Shown here piece by piece: positions 36,302-46,791 of a stretch of DNA of 64,000 nt (the first letter of the stretch is position 1; each line of letters starts with the position of its first letter). The stretch covers positions 657,875 through 721,874 of the forward strand of contig MNCI01026219.1 in the NCBI GenBank assembly GCA_015680685.1, written 5' to 3'. This DNA comes from Gnetum montanum. Lineage: Eukaryota > Streptophyta > Gnetopsida > Gnetales > Gnetaceae. The position numbers were made by a program, and so were the translations under genes. The notes under the pieces were generated by a model that worked only from the letters and a program-made list of their open reading frames with translations, did no database searches and was not told the DNA's origin.

Positions 36302-37058
36302 CCATTCTAAGCCCTCAGTTCCTTTTCCTTTTTGTTTTACACATTTTTTTTTTACACATTTTTCATCCTTACTTATTTTTGTTTTACGCCATCATTAATA
36401 TTTTTACTGTTTTTGTTTGTTTTATTTATTCTTATTCATCACATAATAAGTGCTCACAATGGTGGGTTGTATTATAATAAGTGTTGATTGCTAATGTTTG
36501 GTTTTTACCTTTGACTTTCAATGTTGATGCTAAGATATGGTTTCTTTTGATAAAATATGCAATGAGTGCACGTCATCCAATTATCCATGCAACTCTATGG
36601 TCTCCCTTGTTTTGGAAATGTACTGTCCCTTTTCTAAGAAAACTTATTAATGAATCGGCTCCTTAGTACTCTTCGAACCAAGAAAAGATTCAAATGAATG
36701 GAAAATCATGTGACCTTAAGGGGGTTCGACACATTTGTGCTGGCTATTCTCTTGGGTACTTGGATGTTTTTCATAGGTTTTCTATCATCCCACTCTTGAC
36801 CAAATATTAGGGAGTTTACTAAATCAAATAAGTCTTTGCATGGTGTGGTTCTCACATTCCAAAAAATAACTAGTGAGAATTCAAAGCACACCCCTTAGAC
36901 ATAATAAAGAAAAATGGGCTACAAGCACTGGTTATGGCACTTGAAAGACATGTTACCCATGCCTAAAGGTTCCCTCTAACTAAGACCCTTTCTCACTTCC
37001 TACTTCTTCTCTTGTTGGGATGGTGGTGGCTCTATGGATGCATTCTTGTTACTTTGGG

Positions 37059-37152
37059 AGTATGTGTTGGTCAAGTGTGTTGATGCGAGGTCACTGGATG
37101 TGGANAAGTATGTGTTGGTCAAGTGTGTTGATGCGAGGTCACTGGATGTGGA
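37059..37152. other. Assembly joint: N between identical 46-bp copies
   Basis: Bases 37059-37104 and 37107-37152 are identical, separated by N and one A. As at 2557, this looks like an unmerged contig overlap. Confidence 0.9.
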
Positions 37153-37999
37153 TAGTTGAATGTAGATTTGGACAAAATTTTATTAAGTCACCTTAACCAC
37201 ATATTACAAATATGACTTTACACAACCTAAATTTTTGGGATTCCATTCCATTCTCTCCTCTCTTTCCATATTATTTTTCACATTTCACCTCATTGCCAGT
37301 TTTATGATGAGTCTATATCTTGGTTGACGCATTGTTAGTCTTCGGTAAAACTCTTGTGGGTAAGTTCCTAACCTTTTTTTCCATATGTCATTCTCAGAGC
37401 CCACAGACTCTTTGGTTTGTAGGTTTGTTAGGGCATTTAGGGCATGAGCCTGCTTTGGGGAGGACCCACTGGCATTCCTTTTTGTTGTAATCGTTAAGCT
37501 TATTCCCTTCAAAATTTCTTGTAATCAGCTATTTCTCCTTCACCCCATCAATGAAATCCATTTTTTCTTTTGTTTTATTGGCTTCACCATTGTTATTTCT
37601 CTTATCCTTCTTGTTCTTTAAATTTTTCCACCCTATTGCTACTGAAGGTTTGCTCTTAGTCATGGAGGCCCTGTCACAAATTTTTCCATTCTATAATTAT
37701 CTTACCCATACACCTTGGGTAGTTATTAGTCATAAACCTCTAACCTAGTATCTTCCATACCCACAACCTAGCCAATGTGCTTTATATCAAGGCAAGGTAT
37801 CAACTATATTAGGTTTTATCTACCCTTGCTAATCCGTGAGTGTGTTGTATGTGTAGATGACGATTACACAAATAATGGACTAGGATAAGAGGGAGCACTT
37901 AGGATGGACTGGAGCTGGAGTGTGTATGTAAGGAACAAGTTTGGAGATGTGGCTATGGATGAACAATGGTGTGCACAATTTTGACATCCGTAGCAATGC

Positions 38000-38001
<2 letters not shown>

Positions 38002-38059
<58 letters not shown>
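38002..38059. repeat. (TC)n microsatellite
   Basis: An uninterrupted dinucleotide run of about 29 units. It creates the apparent Ser-Leu and Glu-Arg frames on either strand, which are not genes. Confidence 0.97.
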
Positions 38060-38060
<1 letters not shown>

Positions 38061-38274
38061 AGCTATCAAATGAGCGTCTGGATGTCATCTATGTGCAATG
38101 TTCACCACAGTGGACATGAACACCAATGTTGTAATATATTTTTCAATTCATTACCCAGGCACTCTGAGTCTATCATCCCATGTCATCATTAGTTTTCATT
38201 CAATCAATAATCCCATACCTTCCCAATATTTTGTAAGGAACTCGAGGATGAGTTTTCATTCAGTCGTGGGGGTA

Positions 38275-39118
38275 TGATGAGTTGTGATATCAGAGCAGTG
38301 ATATCGCGTCCACGATATCGGGTCCACGATATCAAATCCTACCAAGCGATATCGAACATCCGATATCAAGACCTATCTCATTGCCTATAAATAAGAGGCA
38401 GGTGCACTTGGTTTGGCAGTTAGTTCTTAGTCCCTTACCCGAACTCTTGCAGTTTCTCCCTCTCAAAGTTAGAATTATTTTTGAGTGCCCACAGTAAGAG
38501 TCATAAAGTGAACAAATCTTTATTCCAGCATTGTGTACCTAAGCACACCTTATGTCCGAAAATAAAGATGAACTTTTTGATAAACCTTGCAGCATTTAGA
38601 ATAGCTTATCTCTCATCCTTAATGCTATTTACAATTCTTTAATGCTTTCATTAGTTAATTAATGTTGCTTTTATTGATTCATTAATTTTCACAAGTAAGC
38701 ACACTTAGTACGACCACTTCAAGCATGAGTGGAACACTTGGTAACCCAGTAACGATAGCGTTTGGTAATCCCAGGAGTGTTACACTAGTTTAGGATGTGT
38801 ACAAAAAGTGGGAGCAAATGCTAGTGTTAGGACTAGTTAGGACCTAGCTGATTAGTTAATTTAAATTAGTTATTCAATTAATTCACTTCTTCCCTCTTTA
38901 GCATCATGACATAAAACATAAAAAGCATAAAAATCATATACCTCAAGTTTACTTAACCATAAAATCGTGCCATACAAGTAAGCTTGGGAAGACAATGATC
39001 ACCTAACCCATCCTTGTTCTATGAAGGTGCATAAGCACTTAGTCCTTGGAGTTTGACCAGATCGCGCGTAATGCTCATATTTATATGGTTGAGTGTAGGG
39101 GTACCTCATCGCTCATCA
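38275..39118 (+). repeat. E4 3' LTR (844 bp)
   Basis: It runs TGATGAGTTGTGATATC to CGCTCATCA. The TATA box is at 38385-38393 and GATATC palindromes at 38285-38370. The duplication CTAAG follows at 39119-39123. Confidence 0.92.
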
Positions 39119-39123
39119 CTAAG

Positions 39124-39490
39124 AAAACAAGAATAAATAATTAACAATTAAATAATTAACAATTAAATAATTAAATATTAAGTGAATGCTACAATGATGG
39201 AGTAATCTCAATCTTTATTGCTAGTTGTGTGCATGTCCAAGTACATCACACTCGAACCAAGGTTCTGTACAATTACAAGCATCACACTGTGGGCATGTAC
39301 TTGGGAAAAGAACTGAAATCTAACAAAAATACTCTTGACTCCTAATGACTAAACTATATTCTTCATCTCGTGCACCCGAGTGCTATATTTATAGGCTAAC
39401 ACAAGGATCATGATATCATGTATACAACATCATATCCAAGCTACAATATCGTGTACCTAATATCAAGGCCTAGCAAACCATGATTCATAA
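39124..39490 (-). repeat. E3 5' LTR, outer half
   Basis: It continues the LTR broken at 23245 and matches 16140-16503. Its terminal CA has mutated to AA (GATTCATAA). The target duplication ATGAT follows at 39491-39495. Confidence 0.88.
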
Positions 39491-39495
39491 ATGAT

Positions 39496-41206
39496 CAAGA
39501 TATGTAATTACTAAATATACATTTTGCAAATGATTTTCTTATGACTAACAATTCTCTACAATATATCAATACTCACTTAGCTAAAGTAGAGAATTACTCC
39601 ATGTTATTTGGCTTTCAAATTAATTAATAAAGATATTGTTTATTATAATAAAACTTTTGATGAGTGGGATACTCTCAAGCCTTGGAAAATCTTGAAAAAA
39701 AGATTCTATATCTAAAATTTTAGAAATAACTTTTTCTTTTAAGCCTAATTATACTATTTTGTAAAATTATATGATTGATAAAATTGAAAAGAATCTAATA
39801 AATGGAAAAAATAAAATCTTACTCTTATTAGCAAAGTTTTAATTATTAAGCAAATGCTTCAATAAACTCATATTTATTACTCTAGTTATTGGGTTCCTGC
39901 TAAAATTATTATGATAGAATTAATTGTATTATTTGTTGATTTTTTTGATTTGCAAAGCAACTTAGAAAATGCTTTTCTAGAGTTTCTTGGGATATTTGCA
40001 CTAATAGTAAAAAAAGATGAAGGACTTTACCTCATTAATTGTTATAACTTAGGTATTTCTCTAGTAAAAAATGAATTCCAAAGTACATTAATGGAGATGA
40101 TGTTTGGATGCTCCTTTTAAGAAATAGAATTATATAAGAAAAATCTAAGAATTATAATAGTTGATCTTCTAATAACTTTCTTCACTATCTTCTTCTTCCT
40201 TAGGCTATTTCTATTCCTAATTCTCCAATTCTTAAACAAATTTGAAAAAGATAGTGCAAGCTTAGTAAATATTGGAATTCCAATCATATTACTATTTTAG
40301 AAGATATGCTTATGAAAATTAGTCCATGATGACTTCCTTTCAATAAATGAGCTTGGGCTTCTAATGCATCTAAATTATTTACCGTTTGGAGCTAATTTTG
40401 TATCAATGCAGTTTCTTAACTACACATGCATAATAGATAAAATACCTAGAATGAACCTTCTAGCCTCTATAATTTAAGTAGAAAGAAGAAAAATAATTTT
40501 GAAAAATAATTTCTAATTTTGAGAATCTATTTTAAGTTGACAATAATTTATATCATGCTTTGCTAAATAATTTTTGGAAGGATAGTAATTATGTTTTTTC
40601 TTTTAATTTGAAAGTTGTTAATGAGATTATTACAAAGAATGATTTTATTTATAAAAAATTCAATAACACATAGAAAATGCAATTATCATTTTACTTTTGC
40701 ATGAAAAAAATGAAAGATATTTAGAAAGCTCCTATATTTTATAGTTTATATTTTTTTATAGTGTCGTATTCATCAAGGTCTTCATATTTGCACTCATTTC
40801 AAACATATGAGAAATGTTTCTTCTCAATGTTCTTTTTGTGGAAGTGAAAACTCATTTTCTCAAGTTTCTTTTGAGTGTCATGTCACCCAGCATACTTGGA
40901 AATGGACATTTAGAATTTATAACAACTTTTAATTTAAGTATGAATGAAGTCATTCTTGGTGATCAACATGCTTTATCTATTTTTTCTCTTTTCATTTGAA
41001 AATGTCTTCAACTACTTATTCTCTACTCTATTTGGGAGCTTTAGTATGTAGTTATTTTCTAGTAGCAAGAACATAACTATGACCTCTCTCTAGGAATCAA
41101 ATACTAGATTCCCAAAGATGTTTTTCAACTACAACTTCAAGAAAAAAAATCTTCTCATAAAAGCTCAATTGATTTGTTTTCTACAATATTAATTTTTTTT
41201 GGGGGG
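39496..41206 (+). mobile_element. LINE-1, part c: RT catalytic box to 3' end
   Basis: The frame resumes with HFANDFLMTNNSLQ, the FADD catalytic box of L1 RT with its third residue changed to Asn. Stretches follow that match LINE-2 and LINE-3 in reverse. Near 40740-40940 is the zinc-binding domain typical of plant L1 RT: histidines, then CSFCGSENSFSQVSFEC and W. The copy ends in a T-rich tract near 41190-41200 and meets an unrelated orientation at 41207. Confidence 0.85.
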
Positions 41207-41360
41207 TCCAACACCCCCTCTCCCTAATTCAAATGCATCCTCATAGGTTTTTACTTCTTACTAAAAGGTTTCTTATAAAGAGAAGAAGAAGATTTTCTCT
41301 AAAGATAAAAGAATATACCAATTAGAAATAAAGGAAAAATAGCAACAAAAGCTGAAATCT
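41207..41360 (+). repeat. Plus-oriented LINE 5'-end-like fragment between two LINE tails
   Basis: The sequence around 41236-41320 matches 7925-8000 near the 5' end of LINE-1, in the same orientation, yet it sits between the 3' ends of LINE-1 and LINE-2. A similar fragment precedes the tail of LINE-3 (58642-58745). It has no coding content. Confidence 0.5.
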
Positions 41361-42077
41361 CTCCATCCTTAAGCCTCAAAAATAAAAATAAATTAATATT
41401 ATAGAAAATAAATTAAGTAATCACAAGGAGCTTTTTTACTTGAAGTTGTAGGTAAAAAGTCACATCTTTGAGATTCTAGTATTTGACACCTAAAGAGAGG
41501 TCATAGTTATGTTCTTGCTACTAAAAAATAACTACACACTGAAGCTTCTAAATAAAATAAAGAACAAGTGGTTGAAGATAATTCCAAATGAAGAGAAACA
41601 AAGTAGACAAAGCAAGTTGATCACCAAGAATGACTTCATTGATACTTGGTTGAAAGTTATTACAAATTCTGGATATTCATTTCCAAGCATGTTGAGCAAC
41701 AAGACACTCAAAAGAAACATAAGAAAATGAATCTTCACTTTTACAAAGAGAACATCTAGGAGAAACATTTCCATATGTTTAAGAGAAGTGTTGATAAAAA
41801 GACCTTGATTAATAAGACACCATAAAACATATGAATTTTAGAAAATGTAAGAGCTTTTCAAATATCTTGTATTTTTCTCATCTAAAAGTGCAATGATAAT
41901 TGCATTTTATAAGCCTTATTGAATTTTTTTTTGAATAAAATTATTATTTTTAATAATCTTGTAAGCAACTTTTGAATTAAAAGAAAAAACATTTTTATCA
42001 TCCTTCCAAAAAATATCTAGAAAAGCCTAATGTAAATTGTTATCAAGTTTAAGTAAATTCTCAAGATTAGAGATTAA

Positions 42078-42241
42078 GGAATCATTACTTAGAGCCACAG
42101 TGCTCATATCACAAAGTGGGATCCCAAGAGGGCTAGTAGATGAATAAAATCCTAATCTTTTTAAGTAGTTACGCCTAGAATTGAACCTAGTTCTTTAACT
42201 TGAGAAATAAGTACCTTACCATCACTACAAATGATGATCCC
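42078..42241 (-). mobile_element. SINE copy A, 164 bp, tRNA-derived, inserted in LINE-2
   Basis: It is flanked by 20-bp direct repeats (42058-42077 and 42242-42261, TTCTCAAGATTAGARATTAA) differing at one base. LINE-3 has the uninterrupted site at about 59289-59308. In sense it starts GGGATCATCATTTG. A polymerase III A box (TAGTGATGGTAAGG, 42227-42214) and B box (GGTTCAATTCT, 42187-42177) are 40 bp apart, as in tRNA genes. It has the same length as copy B at 58460-58623. It has no coding capacity and would use LINE proteins to move. Confidence 0.85.
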
Positions 42242-45200
42242 TTCTCAAGATTAGAAATTAATTTTTCAAAAAAAAATTTCTTTCTATTTAAACCATAGAG
42301 GCTAGAAGCTTCATTCCAAGTAATCCATCTATCATGCATATGTAAATAAGAAACTACAATAATACCAAACCTACTCCAAGTGGTATGCAATCTAGATACA
42401 TTAGTAGCCCAAGCTCCATCATTAAAAAAAAGCTACCATGGACTAATTTACTTGAGCATATTTTTTTGAAACTATTAAATGATTATAATTTTGATATTTA
42501 CTAAGCTTACACCATGTCTTCCAAATCTCTTTAAGAATTGAAGAACTAAGAATAGAAATGGTCTTAAAAAAAGAAGAGAAAGAAGAAAGTTATTAGAAGA
42601 TCAACTACTATCATTAGTGTTTTTTTTTTAAATTTTTACATAGGTATGTTTCTTAAAAATCATGTAAAAATCATCTCCATTAATGTATTTTGCAATTCAT
42701 TTTTCTACAAGAGAAATACCATTGTTATAATAGTTAATAAGACCAAGTCCTCCATCTTTTTTGCTACTAGTGTTACAATCCTAGGTAACTCTAGTAAAAC
42801 CTTTTCTATATTGCTTAGTAGACTAAAGAAACTAATAAATACTATGGTCAATTCTTTCATATAAAGTTTTAGAAGGAGCCCAACAATGAAGTAATAAACA
42901 TTAATTTATTAAAGCTTTTGCTTAATAACTAAAACTTTGCTAGTAATGATGAGCTTTTTTTTCTTTCTATTTATCATGATTCTTTTCAGTTTTTTCAATG
43001 ACATAATTCCACAAAATATTGAGATTAGACTCAAAAATAATAATATTCCTAAAATTTTGAAGATAGAAATTATTTTCAATATTTTCCAAGGATTGAAAGC
43101 AACCCACTCATCAATATTCCTATTAGAATAAATAGAATATTTTTGTCAATTTATCCAAGAGTCAAATAACATGTAGTATTACTCCACTCTAGTTAAAAGA
43201 GTATTAACATATTGAGAGAATTATTAATCATCTACAAAGTGCACATTAAGCAATCATGTGCCTTGAACACCAATTAAAATTTCCTTAATGAAATTTCTTT
43301 GTAGATCATAATGTAGATTACGTGAAAGAAAGTTTATAGCAATAATAAAAAGATAGGGAACTAGAGGACAACCTTAAAACATTAACTATTGCAAATAAGT
43401 TGAATAAAATAATCATAATATCCTAATTTATAGATATAAGAAATAATGAAATTTTTTTCAATCCTATCGTAAGCTTTAGTAGAATCTAACTTAATAAAAG
43501 TAATGTCTTAGTTACTATCAGAAGCCTATTGCATTCCCTTTCAAGCTGCAATTTAAGGTATGTCCATCTTTAAGAAAACTAGTCTACTTAGGTTTAATGA
43601 TATCTTCAATAACCTTATGATTTTGATAAACCATGAATTTAGCTAAAATTTTATCAATATTGTTAAGAAGAGTAATAGGTCTCCAATTACCAATATGTTG
43701 AAGATATCCGACAAAATACATATTTATTTGTATTTTACCAAAAGAAACTTTTTTAATGACTTCTTAAAAAATAAAAAAAAGATCATCTCTAATGACATTC
43801 CAATGCTTCTTAAGAAATTCAATAGGAAAATTATCAAAACTTAGAGCTTTACCATCAACTAAACTAAAGGTTCCTACTTTGATTTCTTTTAATGAAATTT
43901 TTGCTTTAAGAATACTTTGGTGTGTTTTTATTATAAGATGAGAAATATGAATACTAAAAACATAGAGGGATTCCTTACTAAAATCTTGAAAAGAAGAAGT
44001 AGAAGAAATATTATTCATGAAAAAACTATTAATAGTCTTAGGATTTTTTATGATGGAATCATTTATACAAAGTGATTTTAGTTTAGGTACTTAACCCTTT
44101 TATTTTAGAAATTTTAAAAATTTCTTTCAAGGTTCATCTTTAGTTTTTAGCTAACCAATGCAACTTTTAGTTTCAAAAGTATCCCAATATTGTTTAGCAT
44201 AGTGAGCTTTAGCCAAAGCTTTTTGAGTTTCAAAATCAAAGAGATTTTAATAAAAAAATTGTATTTCTTTACAAATTTTACAAGATCTTCTTCAACTCAA
44301 GACTTAGCAAATTAATTTCTACACCATTTAGCATAATTTCTGACTCTACAAGTAATTTGTTGCCACTAGTCAATTCAATGAATATCACTAGTAGGCTTTT
44401 TGTTCCATTACATAAATACTTTAAAATTATTTTTCCCATTGAGTCATATGAACATATTAGTATTTATACAAAAAAGGTTCATACTTTCAAAAGGATGAAG
44501 AAATAATATTAGAGAGGAAAATGCTAATACAAAAATTATTAAACAAAGTAGCATATGTGTGCACCTCTACTTTCCTTTTAGGTTCCAAAAGAAAACATTA
44601 GAGATGTAAAATCTATTAAATCAACAATAAATTTTATCATTTCCTTGTTGATAATTGCACTAAGTATAATACTTCTCATTTGAATGACATGAGAAAAAAG
44701 AGCTAACATCAAAAAGAAAATATCTTTCTTTGAAATGATAGCAATCTTATTTTCCTTTAGAAGATTTATAAGGAGGAAGACCACAAAGTTTATTTAAATG
44801 ACTTTCAACCATATGGAAATTACCTCCAATAATTCAAGGAGGTTTATGTAGATATAGAAGATATTTCCAAACCTCTTATTGATATTTCAAATTATTAGGA
44901 GCATAAATATTACAAAGCCCAAAGTCATCTTATTCACTATTATAAAGAATCTAAATAACTCTTCTAAGGTTGTCAAAACCAAAATTTAAAACTTTTCCAA
45001 ACCAATTTTTATTAATAATTATAGCAACATCTTCTTTATTAACTTCATTAGTAGAAGAAAAAACAATGCAATTTTCTAAAATGCATTTACTTACAAAACT
45101 AATATCATAAGATGAAATCTTAATTTTTTGCAAAAAAATATATATATATATAGAGATAAATGTTAGTTTGAAACATAGTTCACAGTAATCTTTGCTCAAG

Positions 45201-45670
45201 ACCTATTATAAAGGCCCTAAACATTCCATGATAAAACTAACATTGAGATGTAGGAGAGGAGGCCTCGATCCTTGATTTTTCAAGCTTAGCATTTATCTTA
45301 CAACCTACATCACTAATAAGTGAAAAAGCATTGTTCAATAAAAAAACATTTGAAACAATAGCAGAATTATAAAAAGAATGAGAAACTTTGGGGATTTTTA
45401 AATTGAAAGTAGTATTTATAGGCATTTTCTTTTTATGTTGCACTGAGTGAAATTCATTTAAATCAATATTTTCATTGTTGGTCTTTGCTAAAAATTTCCT
45501 TTTTTTTCTTAAAATGAATTCTATTTAGGATATAAAAAGTTTACTGACACCTTTACAATTAAAAGGATTAGTAAAAGGTTGAGAACTTTTTTAAGAAGAT
45601 TTCATTTGTACCAATTGAAAATTACCATTATTTTCTTTTTCTAAAAATTAATATATCTTTTGCTCACAAA

Positions 45671-45675
45671 CTACC
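45671..45675. other. Probable target duplication of E6, left copy (CTACC)
   Basis: CTACC here and at 52062-52066, directly after the 3' LTR end of E6. It joins LINE-2 ORF1 (right) to ORF2 (left). Confidence 0.65.
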
Positions 45676-46410
45676 TTTTGTGGTGCTAGAAGGAGGGCAG
45701 TGGCTAGAGTTTGCATGGGGCGGAAGTTTGGAAAGAGGATTTTCTGTTCACCACCAGGGGATTTTCTATTCACCACCAGGGGATTTTTTGTTCACCACCA
45801 GAGGATTTTCTGTTCAACAGCGAGGATTTTTTGTTCAACAGTGAGGATTTTCTGTTCAACAGCTGCAAGTCTCTTGCACACAGTAGTCTCTCTCTGCATT
45901 GCAAAAAACGGCAGGAAAATGTACACGGTGTTGCAATGGATGGCTGCTGCACACTGAGAGCACGTGGCTGATAAAACTGCGCTCTGCATTCAGGCTGTTG
46001 CAGCGGATGTGGTGGTAGACAACGGAGGTCTCTTCTCTCCCAATCAGCAGGGGCAAGAGATCCTGAGTAGAACCCACATCAGGAACCAGAAAAGCAGAGC
46101 ACGAGACAAACTTTAATTTAATTTCTATTTTGTTTCTTATTGATTATTTTACTCAAAAATTGCACAAATATTTAATTTTGATTTTTAATTATTTTACTAT
46201 GTTTTTCAAGATATAATAGAACTTAACTTAAATTAAATTTAAGTTTTTAATATTTTTCTTAAAAATATTATTATTATTGTTTTGTCACATAGCCCTTTTC
46301 AGCTGAGACTAATCCTGGGTTTCCGTACCCATACGGGAGACACCCTAAGCGATAGTCTCCTAAAATGAGTTTTCACAGGTGTTCGCATGTCCAAAATTTA
46401 CGCATCAACA
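45676..46410 (+). repeat. E6 5' LTR with 22-bp internal repeats
   Basis: The end (TACGCATCAACA) is secure. The first 170 bases contain six tandem copies (about 45737-45863) of a 21-22-bp unit, AGGATTTTCTGTTCAMCAS. The 5' part does not align with the 3' LTR. The motif GGTGCTAGAAGGAGG lies at both 45682 and 46418, the second position being that of a primer site. Confidence 0.6.
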
Positions 46411-46417
46411 CCTTTTT

Positions 46418-46436
46418 GGTGCTAGAAGGAGGACAG
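46418..46436 (+). other. E6 putative primer binding site
   Basis: TGGTGCTAGAAGGAGGAC follows the LTR end by a few bases and begins with TGG, complementary to a tRNA CCA end. I could not assign the tRNA. Confidence 0.4.
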
Positions 46437-46791
46437 TTTCTCAACCTTTCTTTATTTTTCTTTTATGTTTCTTTTTTTAAAAAAAAAAATTATCATTTTC
46501 TTATTACTATCTATTTTTGTTTTTGCCTTCCTTTTTTCAGTTTTATTGCTCTATTTTAGTTTCACTTTCAAATCTCTAAATTTATATTTTAGCAATCCTT
46601 TTATTAATTTGTTTTCTGAAATTTAATTGGGGCAATTTAAATCATTTTACTTTCAATTTACTTTTCTGAAATTTTGTAATTTCAACTTTACTTTAAAAAG
46701 AAAATAAAAATATAGCATTCAAATGTTTTTTCCATTTTCTTTAATTTTCACAGTTTATTAGCATTTTACATTTCCTGTTATTTTTCATTTT

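Larger units (their letters stand above)
36302..38274 (+). other. E4 3' non-coding region with TC microsatellite and polypurine tract
   Basis: No protein is supported. Segments match E5 29000-30770 in reverse, so the region belongs to the element. A (TC)n run fills 38002-38059. The polypurine tract GTGGGGGTA lies at about 38266-38274, right before the TG of the 3' LTR. Confidence 0.75.
23246..39118 (+). mobile_element. E4: family-A gypsy element, split by E5
   Basis: E4 is bounded by LTRs with perfect 8-bp terminal inverted repeats (TGATGAGC...GCTCATCA at the 5' LTR) and by the target duplication CTAAG (23241-23245 and 39119-39123), inside the 5' LTR of E3. In order it has a 5' LTR, primer site, gag lacking its N-terminal half, protease, RT, RNase H, integrase (split by E5), a 2-kb 3' non-coding region, a polypurine tract and a 3' LTR. 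Without E5 it is about 8.7 kb. All frames carry stops or frameshifts. Confidence 0.92.
15651..39490 (-). mobile_element. E3: family-A gypsy element with coiled-coil ORF instead of pol, split by E4
   Basis: E3 is flanked by the target duplication ATGAT (15646-15650 and 39491-39495), inside LINE-1 RT. In sense it has a 5' LTR (39490-39124 joined to 23245-22755), primer site, gag (22601-20378), a long frame of unknown identity (19482 to about 16860), a polypurine tract beside 16504, and the 3' LTR (16503-15651). No RT, RNase H or integrase motif is present. E4, 15.9 kb long, inserted in its 5' LTR. Without E4 and its TSD copy, E3 is about 8 kb. It would have needed pol proteins from a relative. 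Confidence 0.88.
41361..45675 (-). mobile_element. LINE-2, ORF2 and 3' end (endonuclease, RT, zinc domain)
   Basis: An L1-type LINE read right to left. The endonuclease begins near 45232 with WNV-stop-GL (the WNVRGL opening with a nonsense codon). It continues with CNIYAPNN and GGNFH (GDFN-type) near 44870-44800. The linker has GKALSFDNFPIEFLKKHW (43870-43790), the KSPGPDGF-type motif. The RT region is heavily decayed, and the C-terminal Cys-rich domain is at 41774-41532. It matches LINE-1 and LINE-3 along its length. It is split by E6 at 45671-45675, with its 5' part at 52062-52990, and interrupted by a SINE at 42078-42241. Confidence 0.85.

Noticed and set aside
37864-38192. Frames with long Ser-Leu or Glu-Arg runs on both strands
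   Set aside because: They are translations of the (TC)n microsatellite.
45700-46077. Overlapping frames on both strands with repeated FCSTVRIFCST or QKILTVEQ units
   Set aside because: They come from the 22-bp tandem repeats in the E6 LTR; all frames are open because the repeat lacks stops.
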